A stretch of 14,973 nt of DNA, from positions 1 to 14,973 of the forward strand of contig JAHJQT010000022.1 in NCBI GenBank assembly GCA_018819085.1. Direction: 5' to 3'. The notes below the pieces were generated by a model. It saw only the letters and a program-made list of their open reading frames with translations. It was not told where the DNA came from and ran no database searches. Source of the stretch: Patescibacteria group bacterium. Its GTDB lineage: Bacteria > Patescibacteriota > Minisyncoccia > Portnoybacterales > UBA2143. Made by a program: the position numbers and the translations under genes. Position 1 is the stretch's first letter. Every line of letters starts with the position of its first letter. Below are positions 5,838 to 12,623 of the stretch, piece after piece.

Positions 5838-6337
5838 AAATATTTTTAATAACTCTCACTTTTTTATTAGCTCTTATCCTCCAAACAACAGCGGTTTCTT
5901 TTTTATCTTTTTTAGATGTCAGTCCTAATTTAATTTTAATTCTTGTTCTTCTTTTAATTATTCTTAAAGATTTTAAAAATGTTTGGTGGATTGTTATTTT
6001 AATAGGATTTTTTATGGATTTGTTTTCAGGAATTCCTTTTGGAACCATAAGTTTAAGTTTGGTCTTATCTTCTTATCTAATTGACTGGCTTAATAGAACT
6101 ATTTTTTCAGCAACTAAATTTTGGATGATTATTGCACTTGTAGGTATAGGAGTTTTGTCATACAATCTTATGCTAATCATATTTAGTAAGTTTTTTATTC
6201 TTATAGGAATGGATAGTATGATTTTTTCCTATAACTTAACCTCAAGAATAATAATTGAAGTAATATATAATTCATTTTTTGCAATTTTAATTTTTTATGC
6301 GATTAAAAAAATATTTTATAAAGAGGCAAACGCGTGA
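5834..6337 (+). CDS. mreD: Rod shape-determining protein MreD
   Basis: A 167-residue, very hydrophobic protein with about five membrane segments (near residues 2-22, 32-46, 50-85 as a re-entrant pair, 97-122 and 138-160). The family's typical features are visible: an early Gln/Thr-rich turn after the first helix (LQTTAVSFLSFLDVSPNLIL), followed by GFFMDLFSGIPFGTISLSLVLSSYLIDWL, the most conserved part of MreD. It is an integral membrane partner of MreC in the elongation machinery. The ATG overlaps the mreC stop as ATGA, and its 3' end overlaps mrdA by 41 bases. Identification rests on this block plus position between mreC and mrdA; sequence alone is weakly conserved in this family. Confidence 0.92.
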   Translation: MKIFLITLTFLLALILQTTAVSFLSFLDVSPNLILILVLLLIILKDFKNVWWIVILIGFFMDLFSGIPFGTISLSLVLSSYLIDWLNRTIFSATKFWMIIALVGIGVLSYNLMLIIFSKFFILIGMDSMIFSYNLTSRIIIEVIYNSFFAILIFYAIKKIFYKEANA

Positions 6338-8195
6338 AAATATTGAGGCAGAAGAGATTTTTTTAGACGCGGAAGCTGTTCGCTCAATAGAGGCAAAGGG
6401 TAAATTAGAAAATCCGATTAAACATCGTAATTTTATCCTTTTCTATATCGTAATGATTATAGGGATATTGTGTTTGTTTTCTAGGACTGGATATCTTCAA
6501 ATTATTAAAGGAGATTATTATGAAAACCTAGCGAAAGGAAATAGATTGAGGATATATAATTCAATTGCTCCGCGTGGAATTATTTATGACCGCTTTAATA
6601 ATCCTTTAGTCTATAATACTCCAAGCTTTGATTTAATTGCTGACGTAGCTGATTTTTATAGTAATCCTGAAGATGTTCAAGATGAAATTCTTACTAAAAT
6701 AGCTGAGATTGTTCCGGTATCTGACTTAAGAGAAAAAATAGATAGTGCGTATAATAAGACGAGACAAACTATCCTCATTAAAGGAATTGAGCATGCTGAT
6801 GCTTTAGTTTTTGAAACAGTGGTTAATGAATGGCCAGGCATAAGGATACAGCAGAATGCACAACGTCAATATATTCTTGGACCATATTTCTCTCATATTA
6901 TTGGATATACAGGAGAGGTAAATGAATCAGATTTAGAAAAGCATCCAGATTATTTTTTAAATGATGAAATTGGTAAAATTGGTCTTGAAAAACAATATCA
7001 AGATTATTTAAGAGGTCAGCCAGGACAAGAACAAATAGAAGTTGATTCATCTGGGAAAACGCAGAGGATAATTGCTAATAAGCCATCTCAGCCTGGAAAT
7101 GGTTTGGTTCTTTTTGTTGATAAAGATTTACAGGAAAAACTTTATCAATCTCTTGAAAATATGTTAAAAAAACTTTCTGGTACTAAAGATAGTACAAAGA
7201 AAGCAGCGGCTGTAGCGATAAATCCAAATAATGGCGGTATTCTAGCATTAGTAAGTCTGCCTAGTTTTAATAACAATCCCTTTGCTCAAGGTATTTCGCA
7301 AGAAGATTTAAATTTTTTGGAAAACAATCCTAATGAGCCGTTTATGAACAGGGTTTTAGCTGGCCAGTATCCATCTGGATCTATCATAAAACCATTAATT
7401 GCAGCTGCAGCTTTAGAAGAAAATATTATTAGTGCTTATCAGAAAATAAATTGTAATGGAGTCATAAGTATTGGGAATGAATATAATCCTCAAATTGTAT
7501 ATAATTTTGTAGATTCAAAAGCTCATGGAATGACTAATATGTTTAAAGCTATTGCTGAATCTTGCAATGTATTTTTCTATACCATTGGTGGAGGGTATAA
7601 GGATATAGAAGGATTGGGCGTTGATAGAATTAAAAAGTATCTTGGATATTTTGGGTTAGGAAGTATTACAGGAATTGATTTGCCTAATGAAAAATCAGGA
7701 TTAATTTCTAATAAAGAAGATTGGTATTTAGGAGATACCTATCATTTATCCATTGGACAAGGTGATCTTTTAGTGACGCCTCTTCAAATGGCTTCGGCTA
7801 TTGCAAGTATAGCTAATGGTGGTATCTTATATCAACCACAATTAGTTGATAAAATAATTGATGAACAGGGGAATATAGTTGAAGATATTCAACCTAGTAT
7901 TATTAGACAGGGATTTATAAGTGAAGATAATCTTAAAGAAATTCGCAAGGCGATGAGAGAAACAGTTGTCAGTGGTTCTGCTCAATCATTTTTAAGTTTA
8001 CCTATTGAAGTCGCTGGTAAAACAGGAACAGCTCAATTTGGAAATAATAATAAAACACATGCTTGGTTCGCTAGCTTTGCTCCTTATGAGAATTCACAAA
8101 TCGCTTTAATTATTTTGATTGAAGGAGGAGGTGAAGGACATTTATCTGCTAATCCTGTTGCAAAAGAAGTTTATGAATGGTATTTTAGTAAGTAA
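6297..8195 (+). CDS. mrdA: Penicillin-binding protein 2, elongation transpeptidase
   Basis: A 632-residue class B penicillin-binding protein. It cross-links new peptidoglycan during elongation, acting outside the membrane with RodA and MreCD. A cytoplasmic tail of about 44 residues precedes one membrane anchor (about 45-62). Next come the PBP dimer domain, starting with APRGIIYDR (91-99), and the transpeptidase domain. The catalytic motifs are complete: S362-I-I-K365 (SxxK, in PSGSIIKP), S422-C-N424 (SxN) and K575-T-G577 (KTGTAQF). The order with mreC and mreD supports PBP2 (mrdA) over the division enzyme FtsI. The start at 6297 lies inside mreD; no other ATG, GTG or TTG in frame precedes the membrane segment, so the 41-base overlap seems real, and the long cytoplasmic tail with it. 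The transcript probably ends at the 8248-8340 hairpin. RodA is not in the window. Confidence 0.95.
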   Translation: MRLKKYFIKRQTRENIEAEEIFLDAEAVRSIEAKGKLENPIKHRNFILFYIVMIIGILCLFSRTGYLQIIKGDYYENLAKGNRLRIYNSIAPRGIIYDRFNNPLVYNTPSFDLIADVADFYSNPEDVQDEILTKIAEIVPVSDLREKIDSAYNKTRQTILIKGIEHADALVFETVVNEWPGIRIQQNAQRQYILGPYFSHIIGYTGEVNESDLEKHPDYFLNDEIGKIGLEKQYQDYLRGQPGQEQIEVDSSGKTQRIIANKPSQPGNGLVLFVDKDLQEKLYQSLENMLKKLSGTKDSTKKAAAVAINPNNGGILALVSLPSFNNNPFAQGISQEDLNFLENNPNEPFMNRVLAGQYPSGSIIKPLIAAAALEENIISAYQKINCNGVISIGNEYNPQIVYNFVDSKAHGMTNMFKAIAESCNVFFYTIGGGYKDIEGLGVDRIKKYLGYFGLGSITGIDLPNEKSGLISNKEDWYLGDTYHLSIGQGDLLVTPLQMASAIASIANGGILYQPQLVDKIIDEQGNIVEDIQPSIIRQGFISEDNLKEIRKAMRETVVSGSAQSFLSLPIEVAGKTGTAQFGNNNKTHAWFASFAPYENSQIALIILIEGGGEGHLSANPVAKEVYEWYFSK

Positions 8196-8247
8196 GTTTT
8201 TTAATTTTCTAATTTCTATTAAATTAAGGTTTAATTTAAAAAATCAC

Positions 8248-8340
8248 AGGCCGTGCCTTGATAGCTGTGAAAAATTTAAATAAGTAATTGATATAATAAA
8301 TGATATTGTTCTGAAGAAAAGGCACGGCCTATTATTTTTT
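8248..8340 (+). repeat. Inverted-repeat element, likely mrdA terminator
   Basis: AGGCCGTGCCTT (8248-8259) and AAGGCACGGCCT (8319-8330) are perfect 12-bp inverted repeats around 59 bases of unrelated AT-rich sequence, followed by ATTATTTTTT. The large hairpin plus T-rich tail could end the mreC-mreD-mrdA transcript. An alternative small hairpin, TCACAG (8244-8249) with CTGTGA (8265-8270), would compete with it. Just upstream is a second AT-only inverted repeat, TTAAATTAA (8219-8227) and TTAATTTAA (8231-8239). Copies with the same ends but different interiors occur at 11592 and 11693. Confidence 0.8.
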
Positions 8341-8366
8341 AATAATTAAACATATTAATTTAATAA

Positions 8367-8372
8367 TATAAT
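8367..8372 (+). promoter_or_regulatory. Candidate -10 element of greA
   Basis: A perfect TATAAT lies five bases before... more exactly four bases before the greA ATG at 8377, so a transcript starting 7 bases downstream would begin at the start codon itself. This matches the leaderless arrangement seen at 1195-1232. No convincing -35 is present at the right distance, and the region is almost pure A/T, so chance occurrence is possible. Confidence 0.3.
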
Positions 8373-8376
8373 ATTT

Positions 8377-8844
8377 ATGAAATACATTTCTCTAGAGGGA
8401 CTCAAAAAATTAAAAGAAGAATTAGAAGAATGTAAAACGATTAAAAGACAAGAAATAGCTAATCGTTTAGAAGAAGCAAAATCACTAGGTGATTTATCTG
8501 AAAATGCTGAATATTCTTCTGCCAAAGAAGCTCAATCCTTTAATGAGGGTAGAATTTTTGAATTGGAAAAAATAGTTAAAGAATCTATTGTAATTAAACC
8601 AGGTAGAAAAGGTCAAAAAAAGATTAGTATAGGGACTGTTTTTGAAGTTAAGTTAATAGATGGAAGTCCTTCAAAAAAACAAATTTTTACAATTGTTGGA
8701 TTTCAAGAGGCTGATCCATCAAATGGAAAGATTTCTAATGAATCACCTTTAGGAATGGCCTTTTTAGGTAATCAAATAGGTGATATAATAGAAGTAGAAA
8801 CTCCAAAGAAAAAGAATAAGTATAAGATAGTGGGTATAAAATAA
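8377..8844 (+). CDS. greA: Transcription elongation factor GreA
   Basis: A 155-residue protein of normal GreA length. It enters the secondary channel of backtracked RNA polymerase and stimulates cleavage of the extruded RNA 3' end. The N-terminal antiparallel coiled coil (about residues 1-75) holds the tip motif LGDLSENAEYSSAKEAQ. D39 and E42 there correspond to the acidic residues that coordinate the catalytic magnesium. The C-terminal FKBP-like domain (about 80-155) ends in the expected SPLGMAFLGNQIGDIIEVETP block. The gene abuts lysS with no gap (stop 8842-8844, next ATG 8845), so the two are probably one transcript. The start has no Shine-Dalgarno sequence. Confidence 0.96.
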   Translation: MKYISLEGLKKLKEELEECKTIKRQEIANRLEEAKSLGDLSENAEYSSAKEAQSFNEGRIFELEKIVKESIVIKPGRKGQKKISIGTVFEVKLIDGSPSKKQIFTIVGFQEADPSNGKISNESPLGMAFLGNQIGDIIEVETPKKKNKYKIVGIK

Positions 8845-10212
8845 ATGTCTAATATTGATGAATTAAAAAAAGAGCGTTTAAGGAAATTAGAGGATATAAA
8901 AAAATCAGGTATTAATCCTTATCCAGCCAAATCAGAACGTACTCATACTTGTCAACAAGCAATTGATAATTTTAAAGATGGCCAAGAAATGATTTTAGCT
9001 GGACGTTTACGAGCTATTCGGGGTCATGGCGGTTCTGTTTTTATTCATTTTGAAGATGGTTCAGGAAAAATTCAGTCATATTTAAAAAAAGATGAATTAG
9101 GCGAAGAGAAATATAAGTTTTTTCATAATAATATTGATATAGGAGATTTTATTGAAATTAAAGGAGTTCTTTTCTTAACAAAAAAAGGAGAAAAAACACT
9201 TTTAGCAAAAGATTATAAGATTTTAAGTAAAAGTTTAGTTCCTTTACCTGAAAAATGGCATGGAATTAAAGATGTAGAAGAAAGATTTCGTAAAAGATAT
9301 TTGGACTTAATAATGAACAAGGAAACAAAAGATATTTTTAAGAAACGAAGTGAGATAATGAAGAAAATAAGGGAATTTTTAGATGATAATGATTTTACGG
9401 AAGTAGAAACTCCAATTTTACAACCATTATATGGAGGAGCTAGTGCAAAGCCATTCAAGACTCATCTCAATGCTTTAGACATGGACCTATATCTTAGAGT
9501 TGCCCCAGAACTTTATTTAAAAAGACTATTAGTTGGTGGATATGATCGTGTTTTTGAAATAGGAAGATGTTTCAGAAACGAAGGTATGGATAGAGAACAT
9601 AATCCTGACTTTACTATGTTAGAATGTTATGCAGCCTATTGGGATTGGGAGAACTTAATGGAATTTATGGAAAAAATGATGCATCAGCTTGATCCTAAAG
9701 TTTTTCCTAAGAAATGGGATAGAGTTGAACATCAGGATATTGTTAAAAATAATAATGAAAAAGAAAGTTTCGCTAAACTTAAAAATCCAACTTTTGTTCT
9801 TCATTTGCCTAATATTCCTCTCTGCAAGAAAGGAGAAGCGCTTCAAGGAATTGTTAATGGAATAGAATTAATTAAGGCTTTTACCGAGCAGAATGATCCT
9901 ATAGAACAAAGGAAAGCATTTGAAGGACAAGAAGTTTTACGTAAAAAAGGAGATGAAGAAGCACAAGTGTTAGATGAAGACTTTTTAGAAGCATTAGAAT
10001 ATGGTATGCCACCAGCTGCTGGATTTGGCATAGGCATAGATCGCTTGGCTATTCTTTTAACAGAAGCAAAGAGTTTAAGGGAAAGCATTCTTTTCCCATT
10101 TATGAGACCGAAGGAAGGAATAGGACGCGCCTTGGTGTCATTCCCGCCCCGCATCTGTCATTCCCGCGAAAGCGGGAATCCAGGTCTGGATTCCCAATCA
10201 AGTTGGGAATGA
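8845..10212 (+). CDS. lysS: Lysyl-tRNA synthetase, class II, repeat-encoded C-terminus
   Basis: A 455-residue class IIb enzyme that charges tRNA-Lys. The N-terminal OB-fold anticodon-binding domain (about 48-125) is followed by the catalytic core. Motif 1 lies around 171-195 (IREFLDDNDFTEVETPIL), then GGASAKPFKTH and APELYLKRL. Motif 2 is FEIGRCFRNEGMDREHNPDFTMLE (about 237-260), and motif 3 is GFGIGIDRLAILL (393-405). The natural end is LFPFMRPK (about 416-423). Residues 427-455 come from the palindromic element at 10123-10240 (CHSRESGNPG...), which also supplies the TGA stop. The stretch between about 300 and 315 (KNNNEKESFAKLK) is some tens of residues shorter than in typical bacterial LysRS, where a helical segment precedes the PTFV strand. 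The active-site motifs are complete, so the enzyme is probably functional. It directly follows greA. Confidence 0.94.
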   Translation: MSNIDELKKERLRKLEDIKKSGINPYPAKSERTHTCQQAIDNFKDGQEMILAGRLRAIRGHGGSVFIHFEDGSGKIQSYLKKDELGEEKYKFFHNNIDIGDFIEIKGVLFLTKKGEKTLLAKDYKILSKSLVPLPEKWHGIKDVEERFRKRYLDLIMNKETKDIFKKRSEIMKKIREFLDDNDFTEVETPILQPLYGGASAKPFKTHLNALDMDLYLRVAPELYLKRLLVGGYDRVFEIGRCFRNEGMDREHNPDFTMLECYAAYWDWENLMEFMEKMMHQLDPKVFPKKWDRVEHQDIVKNNNEKESFAKLKNPTFVLHLPNIPLCKKGEALQGIVNGIELIKAFTEQNDPIEQRKAFEGQEVLRKKGDEEAQVLDEDFLEALEYGMPPAAGFGIGIDRLAILLTEAKSLRESILFPFMRPKEGIGRALVSFPPRICHSRESGNPGLDSQSSWE

Positions 10213-10240
10213 CACCGGAAGGGTTGGGGATGACACCCTT
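10123..10240 (+). repeat. Second copy of the composite palindromic element
   Basis: It opens with a 25-base stretch (10123-10147) that matches 4201-4225 at 23 positions. A fuller unit follows: 10156-10214 is a 59-base palindrome made of hairpin ATTCCCGC-GAAA-GCGGGAAT and a second hairpin TTCCCAA..TTGGGAA, bounded by TGTCATTCC and GGAATGACA. It closes with GGGTTGGGGATGACACCCTT (10221-10240), identical to 4294-4313. The lysS frame runs through it to TGA at 10210-10212. A partial unit (GTCATTCCCGC at 10137-10147) lies before the complete one. Confidence 0.88.
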
Positions 10241-10336
10241 GTCATTTCGACTAAAGCGAAGCGAAAGGAGAAATCCCTTCACTGTGTGTCCATCTTTAAG
10301 GGATTCCTCCCTGCCTGAGGCAGGTCGGAATGACAA
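10239..10336. repeat. Different palindromic element between lysS and serS
   Basis: Outer arms TTGTCATTTCGAC (10239-10251) and GTCGGAATGACAA (10324-10336) pair at 12 of 13 positions. Inner arms GGAGAAATCCCTT (10267-10279) and AAGGGATTCCTCC (10298-10310) also pair at 12 of 13. A small hairpin CTGCC-TGA-GGCAG sits at 10311-10323. It abuts the composite element, so the whole 149-base gap before serS is nearly all repeat. GTCATTTCGAC/GAAATCCC repeats of this style are known as dispersed intergenic elements in many bacteria. Confidence 0.8.
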
Positions 10337-10361
10337 AAATTAGAAATTAGAAATTACACTT

Positions 10362-11591
10362 ATGCTTGATATAAAATACATTAGAGAAAATTCAGATAAA
10401 GTTAAAGAAGGCTGTGAAAAAAAACAGGTTAATGTTGATATTGATAAACTTTTGGAAATAGATAAGAAAAGAAGAGAATTACTTCAAAAAATAGAAACGT
10501 TAAAAGCAGAACAGAATAAATTAGGCAAAGATGATCAAGAAAAAGCTAAAAAACTTAAAGAAAAGATTAAGAAATTAGATCCAGAATTATCTAAAATAGA
10601 AAAAGAGTTTAATCAATCAATGAGGCAAATCCCAAATATTCCTTTAGATGATGTTATTGAAGGTAAAGGAGAAGAAGATAATAAGGTTTTACGTGAGGAA
10701 GCAAAAAAACCAGAATTTTCTGATTTTAAACCAAAAGACTATTTAGAAATTGCGGAGAAATTAGATATTATTGATATACAAAGAGCTGCTAAAACAAGTG
10801 GAAGTCGTTTTGGCTATTTAAAAGGTGGAGCTGTTTTATTAGAATTTGCTTTAATTCAATTAGCTTTTAAAGTTTTAAGTAAAAAAAACTTTGTACCAGT
10901 TATCCCTCCTGTAATGCTTAAACGTGAAGCAATGGAAGGAATGGGCTATTTAGATAGAGGGGCTGATGAAGTTTATCATCTTGAAAAAGATGATCTATAT
11001 CTAGTTGGAACTTCAGAACAATCAATAGGCGCAATGCATATGAATGAAATTTTCCAGGAAAAGGATTTGCCTAAGAGATATATGGGATTTTCAACCTGTT
11101 TCAGAAGAGAAGCCGGAGCTTATGGAAAAGATACAAAAGGAATCTTAAGAGTTCATCAATTTGATAAGATAGAAATGTTTAGTTTTTGTTTACCTGAAGA
11201 GTCAGCACAGGAACATAAATTATTATTATCATTAGAAGAAGAATTAATGAAAGCGCTTGAATTACCTTATCGTGTTATAGATATTTGTTCAGGAGATCTA
11301 GGTGATCCAGCTGCAAAGAAATGGGATATTGAGACATGGATGCCTGGTCAAGATACTTATAGAGAGACACATTCAACAAGTAATTGCACTGATTGGCAAT
11401 CACGTCGACTTAATATTAGATATAAAGGGAAAGATGGAGTAAAATTTGTTCATACTTTAAATGGAACTGCTTTTGCAATTGGGAGAATGATTATTAGTAT
11501 TATAGAAAACTATCAGCAAAAAGATGGTAGTGTTAAAATCCCAGAAGTTTTACAAGAATATATGGGCGGAATTGAGAAAATAAAGGAATAA
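10362..11591 (+). CDS. serS: Seryl-tRNA synthetase
   Basis: A 409-residue class IIa enzyme, slightly short of the usual 420-430, that charges tRNA-Ser (and selenocysteine tRNA where present). MLDIKYIREN starts the N-terminal domain, whose long antiparallel coiled coil (about 27-90) contacts the tRNA long variable arm. The catalytic domain has GTSEQSIGAMHMNE (216-229, the TxE serine-binding site), motif 2 from CFRREAGAYGKDTKGILRVHQFDKIEMF (about 246-273), the ETHSTSNCTDWQSRR region (335-349), and motif 3 LNGTAFAIGR (366-375). All key parts are present. It follows lysS after 149 bases of palindromic repeats, which may break the transcript. No Shine-Dalgarno sequence precedes the ATG. A repeat begins directly at its stop codon. 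Confidence 0.96.
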   Translation: MLDIKYIRENSDKVKEGCEKKQVNVDIDKLLEIDKKRRELLQKIETLKAEQNKLGKDDQEKAKKLKEKIKKLDPELSKIEKEFNQSMRQIPNIPLDDVIEGKGEEDNKVLREEAKKPEFSDFKPKDYLEIAEKLDIIDIQRAAKTSGSRFGYLKGGAVLLEFALIQLAFKVLSKKNFVPVIPPVMLKREAMEGMGYLDRGADEVYHLEKDDLYLVGTSEQSIGAMHMNEIFQEKDLPKRYMGFSTCFRREAGAYGKDTKGILRVHQFDKIEMFSFCLPEESAQEHKLLLSLEEELMKALELPYRVIDICSGDLGDPAAKKWDIETWMPGQDTYRETHSTSNCTDWQSRRLNIRYKGKDGVKFVHTLNGTAFAIGRMIISIIENYQQKDGSVKIPEVLQEYMGGIEKIKE

Positions 11592-11658
11592 GCCGTGCCT
11601 TGAAAAACAACGCTCCTTACGTTCGGAGGACGGAAGGGTGTGTTTTGAGAGGCACGGC
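11591..11658 (+). repeat. Inverted-repeat element abutting the serS stop
   Basis: GCCGTGCCT (11592-11600) pairs with AGGCACGGC (11650-11658). Inside, AAAACA (11604-11609) pairs with TGTTTT (11641-11646), and CTCC (11613-11616) with GGAG (11625-11628). The ends match the 8248-8330 element except for one missing G at the left edge, where the element meets TAA. The interior is unrelated. It could act as the serS terminator, although no T tract follows directly. Confidence 0.75.
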
Positions 11659-11692
11659 CTATGAACTTTTTGAAATTTTAAGAAATCTGAAA

Positions 11693-11753
11693 AGGCACGG
11701 CCTTATTCGCACAACCTTGCTACGCAAGGATGTAGCTCTGTAAGGCCATGCCT
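11693..11753. repeat. Inverted-repeat element reaching the ftsQ start
   Basis: AGGCACGGCCTTA (11693-11705) and TAAGGCCATGCCT (11741-11753) pair at 12 of 13 positions; the arms are in the opposite order to those at 8248 and 11592. An inner perfect hairpin CCTTGC-TAC-GCAAGG lies at 11715-11729. The single mismatch (A for G at 11748) turns GTG into ATG and lengthens the ftsQ reading frame by six codons. Confidence 0.78.
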
Positions 11754-11765
11754 GTCCATCTTTCT

Positions 11766-12623
11766 ATGAGCAATATTTTTTTTCCAAAAAGAAAAAAGAA
11801 GAGATTGTCCTTCAAGATAATAATTTTCGGAGGGCTATTTTTTTGTCTTCTAGGTGTTTTAATATATTTTTCTATTTGGTCTTCTATATTACAGATAAAG
11901 AAAATAGAAATTAAATCAGAAAAGAATCCTATCTATTATAATAACAATGAAATTATAAAGATAGCAGAAGAGAAGCTAGCTGAAAAAATATTTAATATTA
12001 TTCCTCAAAATACTATTATCTTAGCTCCGATTGATGAGATTAAAAATACTATCTTAGATAAATTTTCAGAAATTAGACAAGTGAATATTTATAGAAATTT
12101 ATCTGATATGGGATTAACTATAGAGATAGAGGAAAGAGAAAGTATTGGTATTTGGTGTAAGTTTGAAGAAATAGAAAGAATATTAGAGCCAATTAGTACC
12201 AGCACAGAAGAAGTTGTTGAAAAAATTAAAGAAATAAAGATTGGTCATTGTTTCCAAATAGATAAAGAAGGAGTTATTTACAGAAAATCACTTTTAGTAA
12301 AAAGTAGTTCTGTTTTAAATATTTATAGTTCAAGAAACCAATCAGCTGCTATTAAAGATACAGTTGTTCCATTGAAAATCATTAATTTTATTTCAGAAAT
12401 AAAAGAAAAAGCACCTGTTTTAATGTCTGAGTTTAATTTTATTTCTATTGAAGATTTAAGGGGAATTACTTTTTGGGGTTGGCAAGTTTATTTTAATCCT
12501 GCTTATTCTATTGATTCACAGATTAAAGCGCTAGAAATTGTCTTAGATGAACAAATTAAAGAGAATTATACTTCTTTGGAATATATTGATTTAAGAATAG
12601 AAGGAAGGATTTATTATAAGTAA
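11766..12623 (+). CDS. ftsQ: FtsQ/DivIB-like cell division protein with POTRA domain
   Basis: A 285-residue bitopic membrane protein. FtsQ recruits and regulates the septal peptidoglycan machinery (FtsB/L, FtsW/I). Seen here: basic N-terminus PKRKKKRLSFK, one membrane segment (about 16-40, IIIFGGLFFCLLGVLIYFSIW), then an extracytoplasmic POTRA domain (about 45-130). The POTRA begins LQIKKIEIKSEKN and ends with the typical DKFSEIRQVNIYRNLSDMGLTIEIEERESIGIW. A beta-rich C-terminal domain follows (FQIDKEGVIYRKS). Overall sequence is weakly conserved, so the name rests on architecture. ATG 11766 is preferred because the in-frame ATG at 11748 lies within a repeat; that longer form would add MPVHLS. 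The gene ends stop to stop with the converging gene at 12624. Confidence 0.75.
   Translation: MSNIFFPKRKKKRLSFKIIIFGGLFFCLLGVLIYFSIWSSILQIKKIEIKSEKNPIYYNNNEIIKIAEEKLAEKIFNIIPQNTIILAPIDEIKNTILDKFSEIRQVNIYRNLSDMGLTIEIEERESIGIWCKFEEIERILEPISTSTEEVVEKIKEIKIGHCFQIDKEGVIYRKSLLVKSSSVLNIYSSRNQSAAIKDTVVPLKIINFISEIKEKAPVLMSEFNFISIEDLRGITFWGWQVYFNPAYSIDSQIKALEIVLDEQIKENYTSLEYIDLRIEGRIYYK

Noticed and set aside
9843..10336. Minus-strand open frames at the lysS end and repeats
   Set aside because: They run opposite conserved LysRS motif 3 and through GC-rich palindromes, which are open in many frames.
4200..11753. CRISPR array
   Set aside because: The repeats are few, widely spaced, of differing length and in both orientations; there is no regular repeat-spacer pattern and no cas gene.
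11693..11753. tRNA-like gene or complete insertion sequence between serS and ftsQ
   Set aside because: The stems do not form a cloverleaf with conserved tRNA bases, and no transposase frame is present.
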